The translations under genes and the position numbers were made by a program. Positions 1 through 8,115 of a stretch of DNA of 64,000 bases are shown here, one piece after another; the stretch's first letter is position 1, and each line of letters opens with the position of its first letter. The stretch is from Pacificispira sp033344895 (GTDB lineage Bacteria > Pseudomonadota > Alphaproteobacteria > UBA8366 > Aestuariispiraceae), in assembly GCA_965229685.1 (NCBI GenBank), contig OZ245920.1:2914001-2978000 (forward strand). Reading direction: 5' to 3'. The notes under the pieces are model-generated. The model was given only the letters and a program-made list of their open reading frames with translations. It was not told where the DNA came from and searched no databases.

Positions 1-664
1 CGCAGAACCGCCGCACGGCATCGCCCGCATCGTCGCAGACCGCGTCGAACCCGGCGATCATCAAAGGCCGCCGCGCCCCGGACAGCATGGACTGCGCCCG
101 CGCCAGCTCCGGCCCCTCTGCGGGCACGGACGGCGACGGCTCCGGATGCCGCAGCGCATAGCCGACACCGCATTCGGCTTCGGCCACGGTAATCGGCACA
201 TCGATGAAGACAGGACCGGAGCGGGGCGACATTGCAGCCTGAACCGCCTTTTCGGCGGCCTCTCCCGGGGCCTCCGCCGTCAGGGTGAACACCGCCTTGC
301 AGATCGGATCGAAGACCTTCGTATGGTCCAGGACCTGATGGGAATAGGTCAGTCGCTCGGCCGGATCGACGCAGCCGGCAATGGCGATGAGCGGAACCCT
401 GTCCTGCTCGGCATTCGCCACCACGTTCACGGCATTCAGGATTCCGGGTCCGACCGTGCCCAGAAGAATGCCCGGCGCGCCGGTCCGGTGCCAGGTCGCC
501 TCCGCCATGAAACCGGCCGCGTTCTCATGCTTTGCCAGAATGAAGCGAATGCCGGCCCGCTCCATCGCATCCAGCAGGGTCAGAACCTCCCCCCCCGGCA
601 TACCGAAGGCAAAGCGGCATCCGGCCTCGTAGAGGCGTCGGGCGAGTATATCGGCGGCGCGCAT
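1..664 (-). CDS. Thiamine-diphosphate-dependent acetolactate-synthase-like enzyme (N-terminal part)
   Basis: The gene reads leftward from an ATG at 662-664 and runs off the window, so only about 221 N-terminal residues are visible. They begin MRAADILARRLYEAGC and match the TPP-binding N-terminal (PYR) domain: the GMPGGE turn (about residue 22), the KHENAAGFMAEA segment carrying the conserved Glu that activates the cofactor in this superfamily, and the GTVGPGILNAVNVVANAEQDRVPLIAIAG core. The start of the central domain follows. The family includes acetolactate synthase, benzoylformate decarboxylase and sulfoacetaldehyde acetyltransferase. Without the C-terminal domain the substrate cannot be decided. 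It is divergent from leuA, but large-subunit AHAS in biosynthesis usually has a small-subunit partner next to it, and none is visible here. Confidence 0.85.
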   Translation of the reverse strand, partial: MRAADILARRLYEAGCRFAFGMPGGEVLTLLDAMERAGIRFILAKHENAAGFMAEATWHRTGAPGILLGTVGPGILNAVNVVANAEQDRVPLIAIAGCVDPAERLTYSHQVLDHTKVFDPICKAVFTLTAEAPGEAAEKAVQAAMSPRSGPVFIDVPITVAEAECGVGYALRHPEPSPSVPAEGPELARAQSMLSGARRPLMIAGFDAVCDDAGDAVRRFC

Positions 665-1101
665 GGAACCTCCCTCTATCGTTTCCCGGTGCTACTTTTC
701 CGGTGGAAGCGGAGCGGCGCAAGCCGCTTGACCGCGCCCGCAGCCATCGATAGCCTGATCCCATGACGACTTCCGGCGGCATGCTGCTTCTATCGAAGCT
801 ACTAGGCCACGCTCTAATCTGAGCGCGGAAGGGGCCCTTTTGCCCTTCCTCCGACAGCCTGCCTCCCCCTTCGGAAAGACACCGTCGTCATGACCCCGCA
901 CCCGATTTTCATTACCGCACCGTCCCGCAGCCTTTCCCTGCAGGCGCTGGCGCGACTAATTCACGGTCGTCGGTCCGCCCGCGGCAGACCGATGGCCGTA
1001 GCCCTGCCGCGAAATCCGCTTCAAACCATGGACACCGCGCCGCCCGGCGCCTAGAAGAACCGGGCTGGCGCGGCCAGAAAGAGCTTCAGGAGGACCCCGT
1101 T
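665..1101. other. 437-bp divergent intergenic region upstream of leuA
   Basis: No gene is supported here. A GGAAGGG/CCCTTCC stem (827-833 with 843-849) and smaller GC-rich hairpins just before leuA are visible. A 54-codon open frame starting at 890 and ending with TAG at 1052 lies upstream of leuA. Its Leu codons are scattered, with no run, so I do not call it an attenuation leader peptide. The promoters of both flanking genes are presumably here, but I cannot pick convincing -35/-10 pairs. Confidence 0.4.
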
Positions 1102-2775
1102 ATGAACCGCATGCCCGTAGATAAATACCGCATGTACGACCGGATCGATCTGCCCGACCGCCAGTGGCCCGGACGGGTGGTCGACAAGCCGCCGATCTGG
1201 TGTTCCGTCGATCTGCGCGACGGCAATCAGGCCCTGATCGAACCGATGGGGCCGGACCGAAAGCGCCGCATGTTCGAACTGCTGGTCCGCATGGGCTTCA
1301 AGGAAATCGAGATCGGGTTCCCGGCCGCGTCCCAGACCGATTTCGACTTCACGCGAGAGCTGATCGAAAAGAACATGATCCCCGAGGACGTCACGGTGCA
1401 GGTCCTCACCCAGGCGCGCCCGCATCTGATCGAGCGAACCTATGAATCGCTGAAGGGTGTTCACCGGGCAATCGTCCACGTCTACAATTCGACCTCCACG
1501 ATCCAGCGCCGCGTCGTCTTCCAGCAGGACCGCGACGGTGTGAAGCAGATCGCCATCGATGGCGCAAAGCTGGTACGGGAGCATGCGGAAAAGAACCCCG
1601 GAACCGATTGGCGCTTCCAGTACTCGCCGGAAAGCTACACCCAGACCGAGCCGGACTACGCCCTGGAAGTCTGCGAGGCGGTGATGGATGTCTGGGAGCC
1701 GACACCGGAGAAACCGATCATCCTGAACCTGCCGGCCACGGTCGAGGTCGCGCCCCCGAACGTCTATGCCGACGGCATCGAATGGATGCATCGCAACTTC
1801 ACCCGGCGCGACAGCCTGATCCTGTCGGTTCACCCCCATAACGACCGGGGTTCGGGCGTTGTGGCGGCGGAATTCGCCCAGATGGCCGGTGCCGACCGGG
1901 TCGAAGGCACGCTGTTCGGCAACGGGGAGCGGACGGGCAATGTCGACATCGTGACCCTTGGCATGAACATGGTCGCAACCGGTGTCGATCCGCAGCTCGA
2001 CTTCACCAACATCCCCGAGATGCGCAAGATTGTCGAATACTGCAATCAGTTGCCGGTCCACCCGCGCCATCCGTATGGCGGCGACCTCGTCTTCACGGCT
2101 TTCTCCGGCAGCCATCAGGACGCCATCAACAAGGGCCTGAAGGCGATGAAGGATTCGAACAGCGGTATCTGGGATGTGCCCTACCTGCCGGTCGATCCGA
2201 TGGATGTCGGCTCCTCCTATGAGGCCGTGATCCGGGTCAATTCGCAGTCCGGCAAGGGCGGCGTCGCCTATATCCTGGAGACCGATTACGGCGTGCGCAT
2301 GCCGCGCAACCTGCAGATCGAATTCTCGACCATCGTCCAGACCATCGCCGACGAAACGGGCAAGGAATTGGCACCCCAGATGATCTGGGACAGCTTCGAG
2401 GAGGTCTATCTGAACAACGAGACCCCCTATGCCTTCGTCGATCACCGAACGACAGCGGATACTCATGCCTCGGAACTGCGGTCCATCCTGGCTATCGTCA
2501 AACGCAATGGCGAGGAGGTCTCGCTGCACGGTAAGGGCAACGGTCCGATAGACGCCTATGTCAACGCCCTGAAGGACGACGCCGGCATCGAGATATCGGT
2601 GATGGACTATTCCGAACACGCCATCGGCGAAGGCGCCAACGCCATGGCCATCGCCTATGTCGAGGCCCGCACGGCCGACGGCAAACGCCTCTACGGGGTC
2701 GGCCGCCACGCCAATATCGTCACCGCCTCCCTGAAAGCCGTGACCTGCGCGGTCAACCGGGCGAGCGCGTTGTAA
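1102..2775 (+). CDS. leuA: 2-isopropylmalate synthase
   Basis: It condenses acetyl-CoA with 2-oxoisovalerate, the first committed step of leucine biosynthesis in the cytoplasm. The 557-aa product has the length of the type-2 LeuA family. The N-terminal TIM-barrel HMGL-like domain shows SVDLRDGNQAL (about residue 35), the metal-binding HPHNDRGSGV motif (about residue 249) and GNGERTGNVD (about residue 274). The C-terminal part from about residue 420 matches the LeuA allosteric/dimer domain, including HGKGNGPIDAYV. The ATG at 1102 has a clear AGGAGGA ribosome site at 1088-1094. The gene is monocistronic and ends in a strong terminator. A long antisense frame over it is a codon-bias shadow. Confidence 0.97.
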   Translation: MNRMPVDKYRMYDRIDLPDRQWPGRVVDKPPIWCSVDLRDGNQALIEPMGPDRKRRMFELLVRMGFKEIEIGFPAASQTDFDFTRELIEKNMIPEDVTVQVLTQARPHLIERTYESLKGVHRAIVHVYNSTSTIQRRVVFQQDRDGVKQIAIDGAKLVREHAEKNPGTDWRFQYSPESYTQTEPDYALEVCEAVMDVWEPTPEKPIILNLPATVEVAPPNVYADGIEWMHRNFTRRDSLILSVHPHNDRGSGVVAAEFAQMAGADRVEGTLFGNGERTGNVDIVTLGMNMVATGVDPQLDFTNIPEMRKIVEYCNQLPVHPRHPYGGDLVFTAFSGSHQDAINKGLKAMKDSNSGIWDVPYLPVDPMDVGSSYEAVIRVNSQSGKGGVAYILETDYGVRMPRNLQIEFSTIVQTIADETGKELAPQMIWDSFEEVYLNNETPYAFVDHRTTADTHASELRSILAIVKRNGEEVSLHGKGNGPIDAYVNALKDDAGIEISVMDYSEHAIGEGANAMAIAYVEARTADGKRLYGVGRHANIVTASLKAVTCAVNRASAL

Positions 2776-2790
2776 TCACGCCAGGAACGC

Positions 2791-2830
2791 GGCCCGCCCC
2801 TTCCAAAAGGAAGAGCGGGCCGTTTTCATT
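2791..2830 (+). terminator. Rho-independent terminator after leuA
   Basis: A 14-base GC-rich left arm (2791-2804), an AAAA loop and a 13-base right arm (2809-2821) are followed by a T-rich stretch (GTTTTCATT). The hairpin begins 15 nt after the leuA stop codon. Confidence 0.9.
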
Positions 2831-2943
2831 ATTTCGACAGCATCTGCCCAACCTACCGGTCGCGTGTTCGTATCGGTCAGGCGCTAATGCGTTTCATACT
2901 CGCGAGTTTCTATATTGGCGACGCAATACAATTGGGGGCACGT

Positions 2944-3621
2944 ATGAGTAAGGTTGCAGCCATTCTGTTCAGCATTGCTGCACTCGCAGGATGTAAACTT
3001 AACTACTGGAATGTCGATCCCACCACCAAGGGTCCTACCGATTGGGCGATTGTGGTATTTTCAGTGGGTGAACACGGCACGGATACCGAATGGGTCGCCG
3101 ACAATGGCCCATACATGTGGTGGTGCCGCATAGTCGACGAGTTATCCGACCTTACCCATGTGGGCTTTATGTCCAGGATCGACGTGGCCGACCAAGGGAT
3201 TGGATATCGTGCGTTCGAAATCAAGCCCGGAACCTATGTCTTCTCGTATTTTGGAATTGGCTGGGGCGGAATACATGCCACTTTCCGCGACGATCAAACC
3301 CATAGCTTTGCCGTAAAAGCTGGCGAGGTTGTCTATCTGGGCCACTTTGAATGGGAAGTCCTACCCAAGAGCGAACTCAAGGATCCTGAGCGTCCGCCTT
3401 TTCTCACAACGAGTTCTGGCGAAAAGTTTTGGGAGGCTCCAGCGCTATACTCGCTGGAAGACCGATACCAGGAGGCGGTCGACTGGGTTGCGGCGAACTA
3501 TCCGGGTCTTTCGGGAAAAGTACAGAAAAGATTGGTAACACAAGGGTTTCATCCTCGAGCAGGCTTCCATACATACGAGGATGCTCGGGAAGAAGGATGG
3601 GGGAAATTCGTTTGCCGCTAA
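2944..3621 (+). CDS. Predicted lipoprotein of unknown function
   Basis: The 225-aa product starts MSKVAAILFSIAALAGC, a short lipoprotein signal peptide with lipobox LAGC, so maturation at that Cys and membrane anchoring are expected. I chose the ATG at 2944 over an upstream in-frame start at 2887 because it gives the clean signal peptide and has a GGGGG ribosome site 4-8 nt upstream. The middle of the protein (GTYVFSYFGIGWGG, then FAVKAGEVVYLG) resembles the beta-sandwich pattern of small lipoproteins in which a 'give warning/price/appearance' value is measured, but I cannot name a family. Base composition is visibly more AT-rich than the neighbours, which suggests recent acquisition. It is flanked by terminators and appears to be a single-gene unit. 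Confidence 0.8.
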   Translation: MSKVAAILFSIAALAGCKLNYWNVDPTTKGPTDWAIVVFSVGEHGTDTEWVADNGPYMWWCRIVDELSDLTHVGFMSRIDVADQGIGYRAFEIKPGTYVFSYFGIGWGGIHATFRDDQTHSFAVKAGEVVYLGHFEWEVLPKSELKDPERPPFLTTSSGEKFWEAPALYSLEDRYQEAVDWVAANYPGLSGKVQKRLVTQGFHPRAGFHTYEDAREEGWGKFVCR

Positions 3622-3706
3622 GGTTGGCAAACAGTGCTCCGCCTCCCACTGTCTGTGACAAGCTGAAAGCCCTCACAGTCAATCTGAATTGCGTTGGCTA
3701 AGCGGG

Positions 3707-3742
3707 CCGCCCCGGATGGTCTTCCGGGGCGGTTCCGTTTTT
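3707..3742 (+). terminator. Rho-independent terminator after the lipoprotein gene
   Basis: A perfect 10-bp stem CCGCCCCGGA (3707-3716) / TCCGGGGCGG (3723-3732) with a 6-nt loop is followed by TTCCGTTTTT. It lies between the convergent lipoprotein and SDR genes. The T-run serves the plus strand. Confidence 0.85.
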
Positions 3743-3757
3743 AATCCGTCGAGGTCT

Positions 3758-4498
3758 TTAATGCGGCAGCATCTGGCCGATCTGGCGTTCGACCGCTTTC
3801 GGGTCGGCGCGCAGGCCGCTGTGCAGTTCCAGCGCCTGGGCGTCCGGATAGATGTCCTCGCTGCCGACCGCGATTCCCTGAAGGACCGCGGCCACAACGT
3901 CCTCCGGGGACGTCTTGTCGATATCCAGCGCCTGGGCCATGTCGGTATCGACCGGTCCTGGATAGACGCCGACGACCTTGGTACCGGACTCTTTCAGTTC
4001 CGCCCGGATCGCCTGGGTCAGGGAATGCACCGCCGCCTTTGACGCGCTGTAGGAGCCGAGCAGCGGGAAATTCACATGGGACGCGATGGAAGCCAGATTG
4101 ACGATCATCCCGCCGCCGTTCCGCGCCAGCACCGGCGCGAAGGCCCGCACCATGTTCAAGGTTCCGAAATAGTTGGTTTCCATATCCGCCCGTGCCGCCT
4201 CGAGGCTGTCCGCCTGGATGAACCCGGCCAGGGCCGCGGTGCCGGCATTGTTGATCAGGATGTCGACATCGGCGTGATCCGCAGCCGCGGCGGAAACCTG
4301 ATCCGCATCGGTGATGTCCAGGCGTACCGCCCTCACCCGTCCGGACCCGTTGGCAACCAGGTCATTCAGCGATTCAGGCTTGCGCGCGGCGGCCAGGACC
4401 TTGCCGGCCCCCGCCTTCAACAGGGTTTCCACAAAGGCCCGGCCGATGCCGCGATTGGCGCCGGTAACCAGGATCGTCTTGCCATGGAAGGAATTCAT
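3758..4498 (-). CDS. SDR-family NAD(P)-dependent oxidoreductase
   Basis: This is a classical short-chain dehydrogenase of about 246 aa. It shows the nucleotide-binding TGANRGIG (near residue 12), LDITDADQV, NNAG (about 85), a catalytic Ser region (NLASIASHV) and YSASKAA containing the Tyr-x3-Lys pair. The substrate is unknown. On the minus strand a GGAGG ribosome site lies 9 nt before the ATG at 4498. The earlier in-frame ATG at 4504 is only 3 nt from it and less likely. It is divergent from a TetR-family regulator, with two identical palindromes between them, so it is most likely the regulated target and may act on the regulator's ligand. Confidence 0.92.
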   Translation of the reverse strand: MNSFHGKTILVTGANRGIGRAFVETLLKAGAGKVLAAARKPESLNDLVANGSGRVRAVRLDITDADQVSAAAADHADVDILINNAGTAALAGFIQADSLEAARADMETNYFGTLNMVRAFAPVLARNGGGMIVNLASIASHVNFPLLGSYSASKAAVHSLTQAIRAELKESGTKVVGVYPGPVDTDMAQALDIDKTSPEDVVAAVLQGIAVGSEDIYPDAQALELHSGLRADPKAVERQIGQMLPH

Positions 4499-4536
4499 TC
4501 TCATTTACCTCCGAAGTCAGGCGGCAGGTTATTTCC

Positions 4537-4548
4537 TACCGTTCGGTA
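4537..4548. promoter_or_regulatory. TetR-type operator, copy 1
   Basis: TACCGTTCGGTA is an inverted repeat (TACCG-TT-CGGTA) 39 nt upstream of the SDR start. An identical copy lies at 4589-4600, with centres 52 bp apart. The position between the SDR gene and a divergent TetR gene supports an operator role. Confidence 0.75.
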
Positions 4549-4588
4549 CATAAATGGGTGCTTGAACTTCGGGTTCAACGCTTCAAAA

Positions 4589-4600
4589 TACCGTTCGGTA
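4589..4600. promoter_or_regulatory. TetR-type operator, copy 2
   Basis: This is the second exact copy of TACCGTTCGGTA, 35 bp upstream of the TetR gene start. It would allow autorepression. A weaker inverted repeat GAAC-N5-GTTC (4564-4576) sits between the two copies. Confidence 0.75.
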
Positions 4601-4634
4601 TAAAAATTCCATTTGACGGGAAGAGTCCTCCATC

Positions 4635-5243
4635 ATGGTTCGCGGACGACCAAGAAAGACCGACCCCGATTGCGCATTGGCAAGCGCCATGCAGGTCTTC
4701 TGGACCAAGGGTTTCGAAGGGACGTCGCTGGCCGACCTTGTCGAGGCGACAGGCATGGCGAAACCCAGCCTCTACGCCACTTTCGGCGACAAAGAGGCAC
4801 TCTATACCAAGGCGCTGACGCGCTACATGGAAGGGGTCGGGGACGAGATTCTGGGCCGGATCGGCAGCGACGACCGCCCCATCCGCGCAGTCATGCGCAG
4901 CTATCTGGAAGACGTGGCGGACCGGGCGACCGACCGGACGGGTCCCTGCGGCTGCTTCGTCGTGAACAGCATCGTCGATGCGGAAAACCTGCCGGAACAG
5001 ACCCGGCGCATGATGGATCTGGCAAAAGAAAAGCGTTCAGCGATCATGGTCCAGGTCTTCGACAAGGCCAAGGCGCGGGGCGACCTGCCGTCGTCGTCCA
5101 GCTCCATGGCGCTGGCCGACTATTTCTGGGGGCAGACCCTGGCGATCGCCCTCATGGCCCGGTCCGGCGAAAGCCGCGATTCCATCGGTCGCTTCATCGA
5201 CCTCGCTCTCGCCGTTCTGGGGCCGGAACCGGTCAGCGGCTGA
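4635..5243 (+). CDS. TetR/AcrR-family transcriptional regulator
   Basis: The 202-aa protein has an N-terminal TetR helix-turn-helix (about residues 10-57: GRPRKTD, then GTSLADLVEATGMAKPSLYATFGDKEALY), followed by a helical ligand-binding domain. The C-terminal half has CGCFVVNSIVD, which is common in the subgroup regulating SDR and efflux genes. The ATG at 4635 has only a weak ribosome site (GGGAAGAGT further upstream). It probably represses itself and the divergent SDR gene through the two TACCGTTCGGTA palindromes. Its last 11 nt overlap the convergent gene ending at 5233. Confidence 0.92.
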   Translation: MVRGRPRKTDPDCALASAMQVFWTKGFEGTSLADLVEATGMAKPSLYATFGDKEALYTKALTRYMEGVGDEILGRIGSDDRPIRAVMRSYLEDVADRATDRTGPCGCFVVNSIVDAENLPEQTRRMMDLAKEKRSAIMVQVFDKAKARGDLPSSSSSMALADYFWGQTLAIALMARSGESRDSIGRFIDLALAVLGPEPVSG

Positions 5244-5955
5244 TCACCGTCACCGGATAGTCGAAAGGAACGGCATCGCCTGAAATCCGGTCGCTGATGT
5301 CCTGCCGATATGCCTCGTCGCGGACGAGGTCCAATACGAAAGTATCCGCATCCTGACGCGCCGTGACGCGCGCCCGGATCAACTCCAGCACCTCGCCCGT
5401 CGCGGCCGCGGGATGCTGACGGCCGGAAGCCTGTACCGCCAGCAGGGGGATGGTGCCGCCATCCTCCGACACCAGATGGCCGCGTGTCCCGACATAGCAG
5501 AAGGCGTGATCTGCTCCGCCGCCGGTCGACAGTTCCAGGGATACGCCGTCGAGCCGCGCATAGACGTAATTGGCGGCGCTCATCTCGCTGTCATGCATGA
5601 TGGTGAGCTGCGCGGCATCAAGCCAGGTTATGGCGATGTTCACCGTCACGCCCGGCACCCGCTGCAGCATCGCCGGCACTGCGCCGTATGACGTGATATG
5701 GGCCGCATAAACCACGTCGAAATCGGTCAGCCTAGCGGCTTCGACCGGGATTCGGTGATCGCCCAAATGCGCGAATTTCTGGTGCAGTCGCTCCGGCGCC
5801 CGGTTGGACCCGAAGGCCAGAACCGGTGTCCGTCCGGCCCGGTCCTCCGGTGCGAAATCCCGGACTTCACCGTGATGCCAGGTGTAGCTGCCCGATGGCG
5901 CTTCGTAGGGATAGGTCCGCGCGCGCCGAAGGATTTCGGCGGTCGCGTCGCTCAA
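5233..5955 (-). CDS. Conserved hypothetical protein, gamma-glutamylcyclotransferase-like N-terminal pattern
   Basis: The product is about 240 aa. It contains TPVLAFGSNRAPERLHQKF, reminiscent of the phosphate-loop region (YGSN) of gamma-glutamylcyclotransferase-like folds, and two conserved-looking stretches (AHITSYGAVPAML and DSEMSAANYVYARLDGV). I do not assign a reaction. Start choice: a TTG at 5953-5955 overlaps the TGA of the upstream DUF4170 gene, consistent with coupled translation. An ATG at 6018 would extend the protein by 21 unlikely residues (rich in Arg) inside the upstream gene. It probably forms a two-gene unit with that DUF4170 gene. Confidence 0.75.
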   Translation of the reverse strand: MSDATAEILRRARTYPYEAPSGSYTWHHGEVRDFAPEDRAGRTPVLAFGSNRAPERLHQKFAHLGDHRIPVEAARLTDFDVVYAAHITSYGAVPAMLQRVPGVTVNIAITWLDAAQLTIMHDSEMSAANYVYARLDGVSLELSTGGGADHAFCYVGTRGHLVSEDGGTIPLLAVQASGRQHPAAATGEVLELIRARVTARQDADTFVLDLVRDEAYRQDISDRISGDAVPFDYPVTVISR

Positions 5956-6326
5956 AGTTTTTCGATCCGGAAGCGGGCGTAGGCGTCGTCGATCGCGGCC
6001 ATGGATTGCGCCTTCCATTCCCGCTGGGCGTCGTCATAGGTCTCGAACGGCCCGAACTTCCTTTCCTCTCCGCCATCCGCCAGTTCATGGAAATTGGTGT
6101 CGGTATAGACGCCACCGATCACCCAGTATTCCTCATGACTTTCCTTCTCGATGGAGTAGCGCGCGTGGGCGTCGTCCACCGTCTCCATCGCCTTGGCGCG
6201 CCAGACAGCCTTGGCCTGTGCGTAATCGTCGAATGGCCCCAGCCGCGTTTCCTTGCCGCCGCTGGCGATATCCGTGAAACCTGTATCGGCGTATACGCCG
6301 CCGACGACCCAATAGCGTGCGGACAT
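5952..6326 (-). CDS. Tandem DUF4170 protein
   Basis: The 124-aa protein is made of two copies of the DUF4170 module: YWVVGGVYADTGF... (residues 4-58) and YWVIGGVYTDTNF... (residues 64-120). Each ends in a D-A-x-ARYxIE motif (DDAHARYSIE and DDAYARFRIE). DUF4170 is a small alphaproteobacterial family of unknown function, usually seen as a single copy. The ATG at 6326 follows GGCGGGAG. An upstream in-frame extension to 6440 is Arg-rich and was rejected. Its stop codon overlaps the TTG start of the next gene. Confidence 0.85.
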   Translation of the reverse strand: MSARYWVVGGVYADTGFTDIASGGKETRLGPFDDYAQAKAVWRAKAMETVDDAHARYSIEKESHEEYWVIGGVYTDTNFHELADGGEERKFGPFETYDDAQREWKAQSMAAIDDAYARFRIEKL

Positions 6327-6474
6327 GGAGCTTCTCCCGCCTATTGAAAATGCGCGCTCTATTTCGCACAGACGCACCGGCTGCTCAACCGGAACAGGGT
6401 GTCTATTCCTCGACACCGGTAGGCTTATCCGATATCGCATTGATCTGACATCGACATGCCCTAGAACGGAACGT

Positions 6475-7992
6475 ATGCCCTATTCATCCCTTCGCGACTT
6501 CTTGGAGATGCTGGAAAGCCGGGGTGCTCTGCACCGGGTGACAGCGCCGGTTTCGACCGAACTGGAAATGACTGAGATCCAGACCCGGCTGCTGAAGGAT
6601 CGCGGGCCGGCCGTGCTGTTCGAAAACCCGACCGTGTCCGGCGGCAAGCCCTCGGAGATGCCCGTCCTGGTCAATCTTTTCGGTTCGGTGGGACGGGTCG
6701 CGTTGGGCATGGACCGGACGCCGGAGGAACTGCGTGCCGTCGGCGAGACGCTGGCCTTCCTGCGCCAGCCGGAACCTCCGGGCGGCTTGAAGGAGGCGAT
6801 CGGACTTCTGCCACTGGTCAAGCAGGTCCTGGCGATGAAGCCGAGAAGCGTCAGCCGCGCCCCCGTTCACGAAGTCGTTCTGCAGGGCGACGAGATCGAC
6901 CTGTCCCGCCTGCCGGTTCAGACCTGCTGGCCAGGTGAGCCGGCGCCACTGATTACCTGGCCCCTGGTCGTGACGCAGGGCCCCAATCCGGGCGGCGACA
7001 AGACGGATGCATTCAATCTGGGCATCTATCGCATGCAGGTCACCGGCCGCGATACGACACTGATGCGCTGGCTGAAGCATCGCGGCGGGGCCCAGCACTA
7101 CGCCCGCTGGAAGAAGCAACGCCCGGAGCCACTGCCCGCCGCCGCGGTGATCGGCGCAGACCCGGGCACCATCCTGGCGGCGGTGACGCCAGTGCCCGAT
7201 ACCTTGTCCGAATATCAGTTCGCGGGTCTGCTGCGCGGCAAGAAGGTCGACCTTGTCGACTGCAAGACGGTACCGCTGAAAGTGCCTGCCGAGGCGGAGA
7301 TCGTCCTTGAGGGCCATGTCATGCTGGATGAATACGGCGACGAAGGCCCCTATGGCGACCATACCGGATACTACAACTCGGTAGAGCCCTTCCCTGTCTT
7401 CAAGGTCAGCGCCATCACCATGCGCAAGGACCCGATCTACCTGTCGACCTTCACCGGCCGGCCGCCGGACGAGCCATCGATCCTGGGGGAGGCCCTGAAC
7501 GAGGTCTTCATTCCGCTGCTGCAGCAGCAATTCCCGGAGATAACGGATTTCTGGCTGCCGCCGGAGGGATGTTCCTACCGCATCGCGGTGATCTCCATGA
7601 AGAAGGCTTATCCCGGTCATGCCAAGCGCGTCATGCTGGGTGCCTGGTCCTATCTGCGCCAGTTCATGTACACGAAATGGCTGATTGTCGTGGACGACAA
7701 GATCGACGCCCGCGACTGGAAGGATGTCATGTGGGCCATCTCGACCAAGATGGATCCCGCCCGCGACATTACCGTGATCGAGAACACGCCCATCGATTAT
7801 CTGGACTTTGCTTCGCCGGAAAGTGGCCTTGGTTCCAAGATCGGGCTGGATGCGACCGACAAATGGCCGCCGGAAACCAAACGAGAATGGGGCGAGGAAA
7901 TCCGGATGGACCAGGCGGTAATCGACCGGATCGACAGGCTGTGGCCCGATCTCGGTTTGCCCGGCGACGGCAAGAGCATCTGGAAGGCATGA
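6475..7992 (+). CDS. ubiD: UbiD-family (prenylated-FMN) decarboxylase
   Basis: The 505-aa product has the length and motifs of the UbiD family: an N-terminal SLRDFLEMLESRG, then LFGSVGRVALGMDRTPEEL, EGHVMLDEYGDEGPYGDHTGYYN with the conserved acidic residues, RPPDEPSILGEALNE and the C-terminal SKIGLDATDKWPPE. UbiD uses prenylated FMN made by UbiX to decarboxylate polyprenyl-4-hydroxybenzoate in ubiquinone synthesis. Paralogues act on other aromatic acids, and no ubiX is visible here. I take the ATG at 6475 because the 50 residues upstream of it (from 6325) lack family similarity and overlap the promoter of the divergent gene. Confidence 0.92.
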   Translation: MPYSSLRDFLEMLESRGALHRVTAPVSTELEMTEIQTRLLKDRGPAVLFENPTVSGGKPSEMPVLVNLFGSVGRVALGMDRTPEELRAVGETLAFLRQPEPPGGLKEAIGLLPLVKQVLAMKPRSVSRAPVHEVVLQGDEIDLSRLPVQTCWPGEPAPLITWPLVVTQGPNPGGDKTDAFNLGIYRMQVTGRDTTLMRWLKHRGGAQHYARWKKQRPEPLPAAAVIGADPGTILAAVTPVPDTLSEYQFAGLLRGKKVDLVDCKTVPLKVPAEAEIVLEGHVMLDEYGDEGPYGDHTGYYNSVEPFPVFKVSAITMRKDPIYLSTFTGRPPDEPSILGEALNEVFIPLLQQQFPEITDFWLPPEGCSYRIAVISMKKAYPGHAKRVMLGAWSYLRQFMYTKWLIVVDDKIDARDWKDVMWAISTKMDPARDITVIENTPIDYLDFASPESGLGSKIGLDATDKWPPETKREWGEEIRMDQAVIDRIDRLWPDLGLPGDGKSIWKA

Positions 7993-8074
7993 CACGGCAC
8001 AGCCGCTTCGAATAGAGTTTGCTTATCCGAGGCATGAATTTTTTCGGCTTCTGTTCTCACTAGGCCACTGCTAA

Positions 8075-8100
8075 CTTTCCAAAGTATTTACTTTCGAAAG
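8075..8100. promoter_or_regulatory. Two spaced CTTTC-S-AAAG repeats upstream of the MFS gene
   Basis: CTTTCCAAAG (8075-8084) and CTTTCGAAAG (8091-8100, a perfect palindrome) lie 16 bp apart, just before the MFS start. This is a possible operator pair for an unknown regulator. It rests on the pattern only. Confidence 0.35.
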
Positions 8101-8115
8101 CCGGGGGAGAAGCCA

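Noticed and set aside
890..1053. Possible leucine attenuation leader peptide upstream of leuA
   Set aside because: Leu codons are scattered, and no terminator/antiterminator pair is clear, so the evidence for attenuation is insufficient.
1051..2709. Long antisense frame over leuA (minus strand)
   Set aside because: It is a high-GC third-position shadow; the protein has no recognisable domain and the sense strand encodes a clear LeuA.
6484..7995. 503-aa minus-strand frame opposite ubiD
   Set aside because: Shadow frame with no domain; the sense gene is unambiguous.
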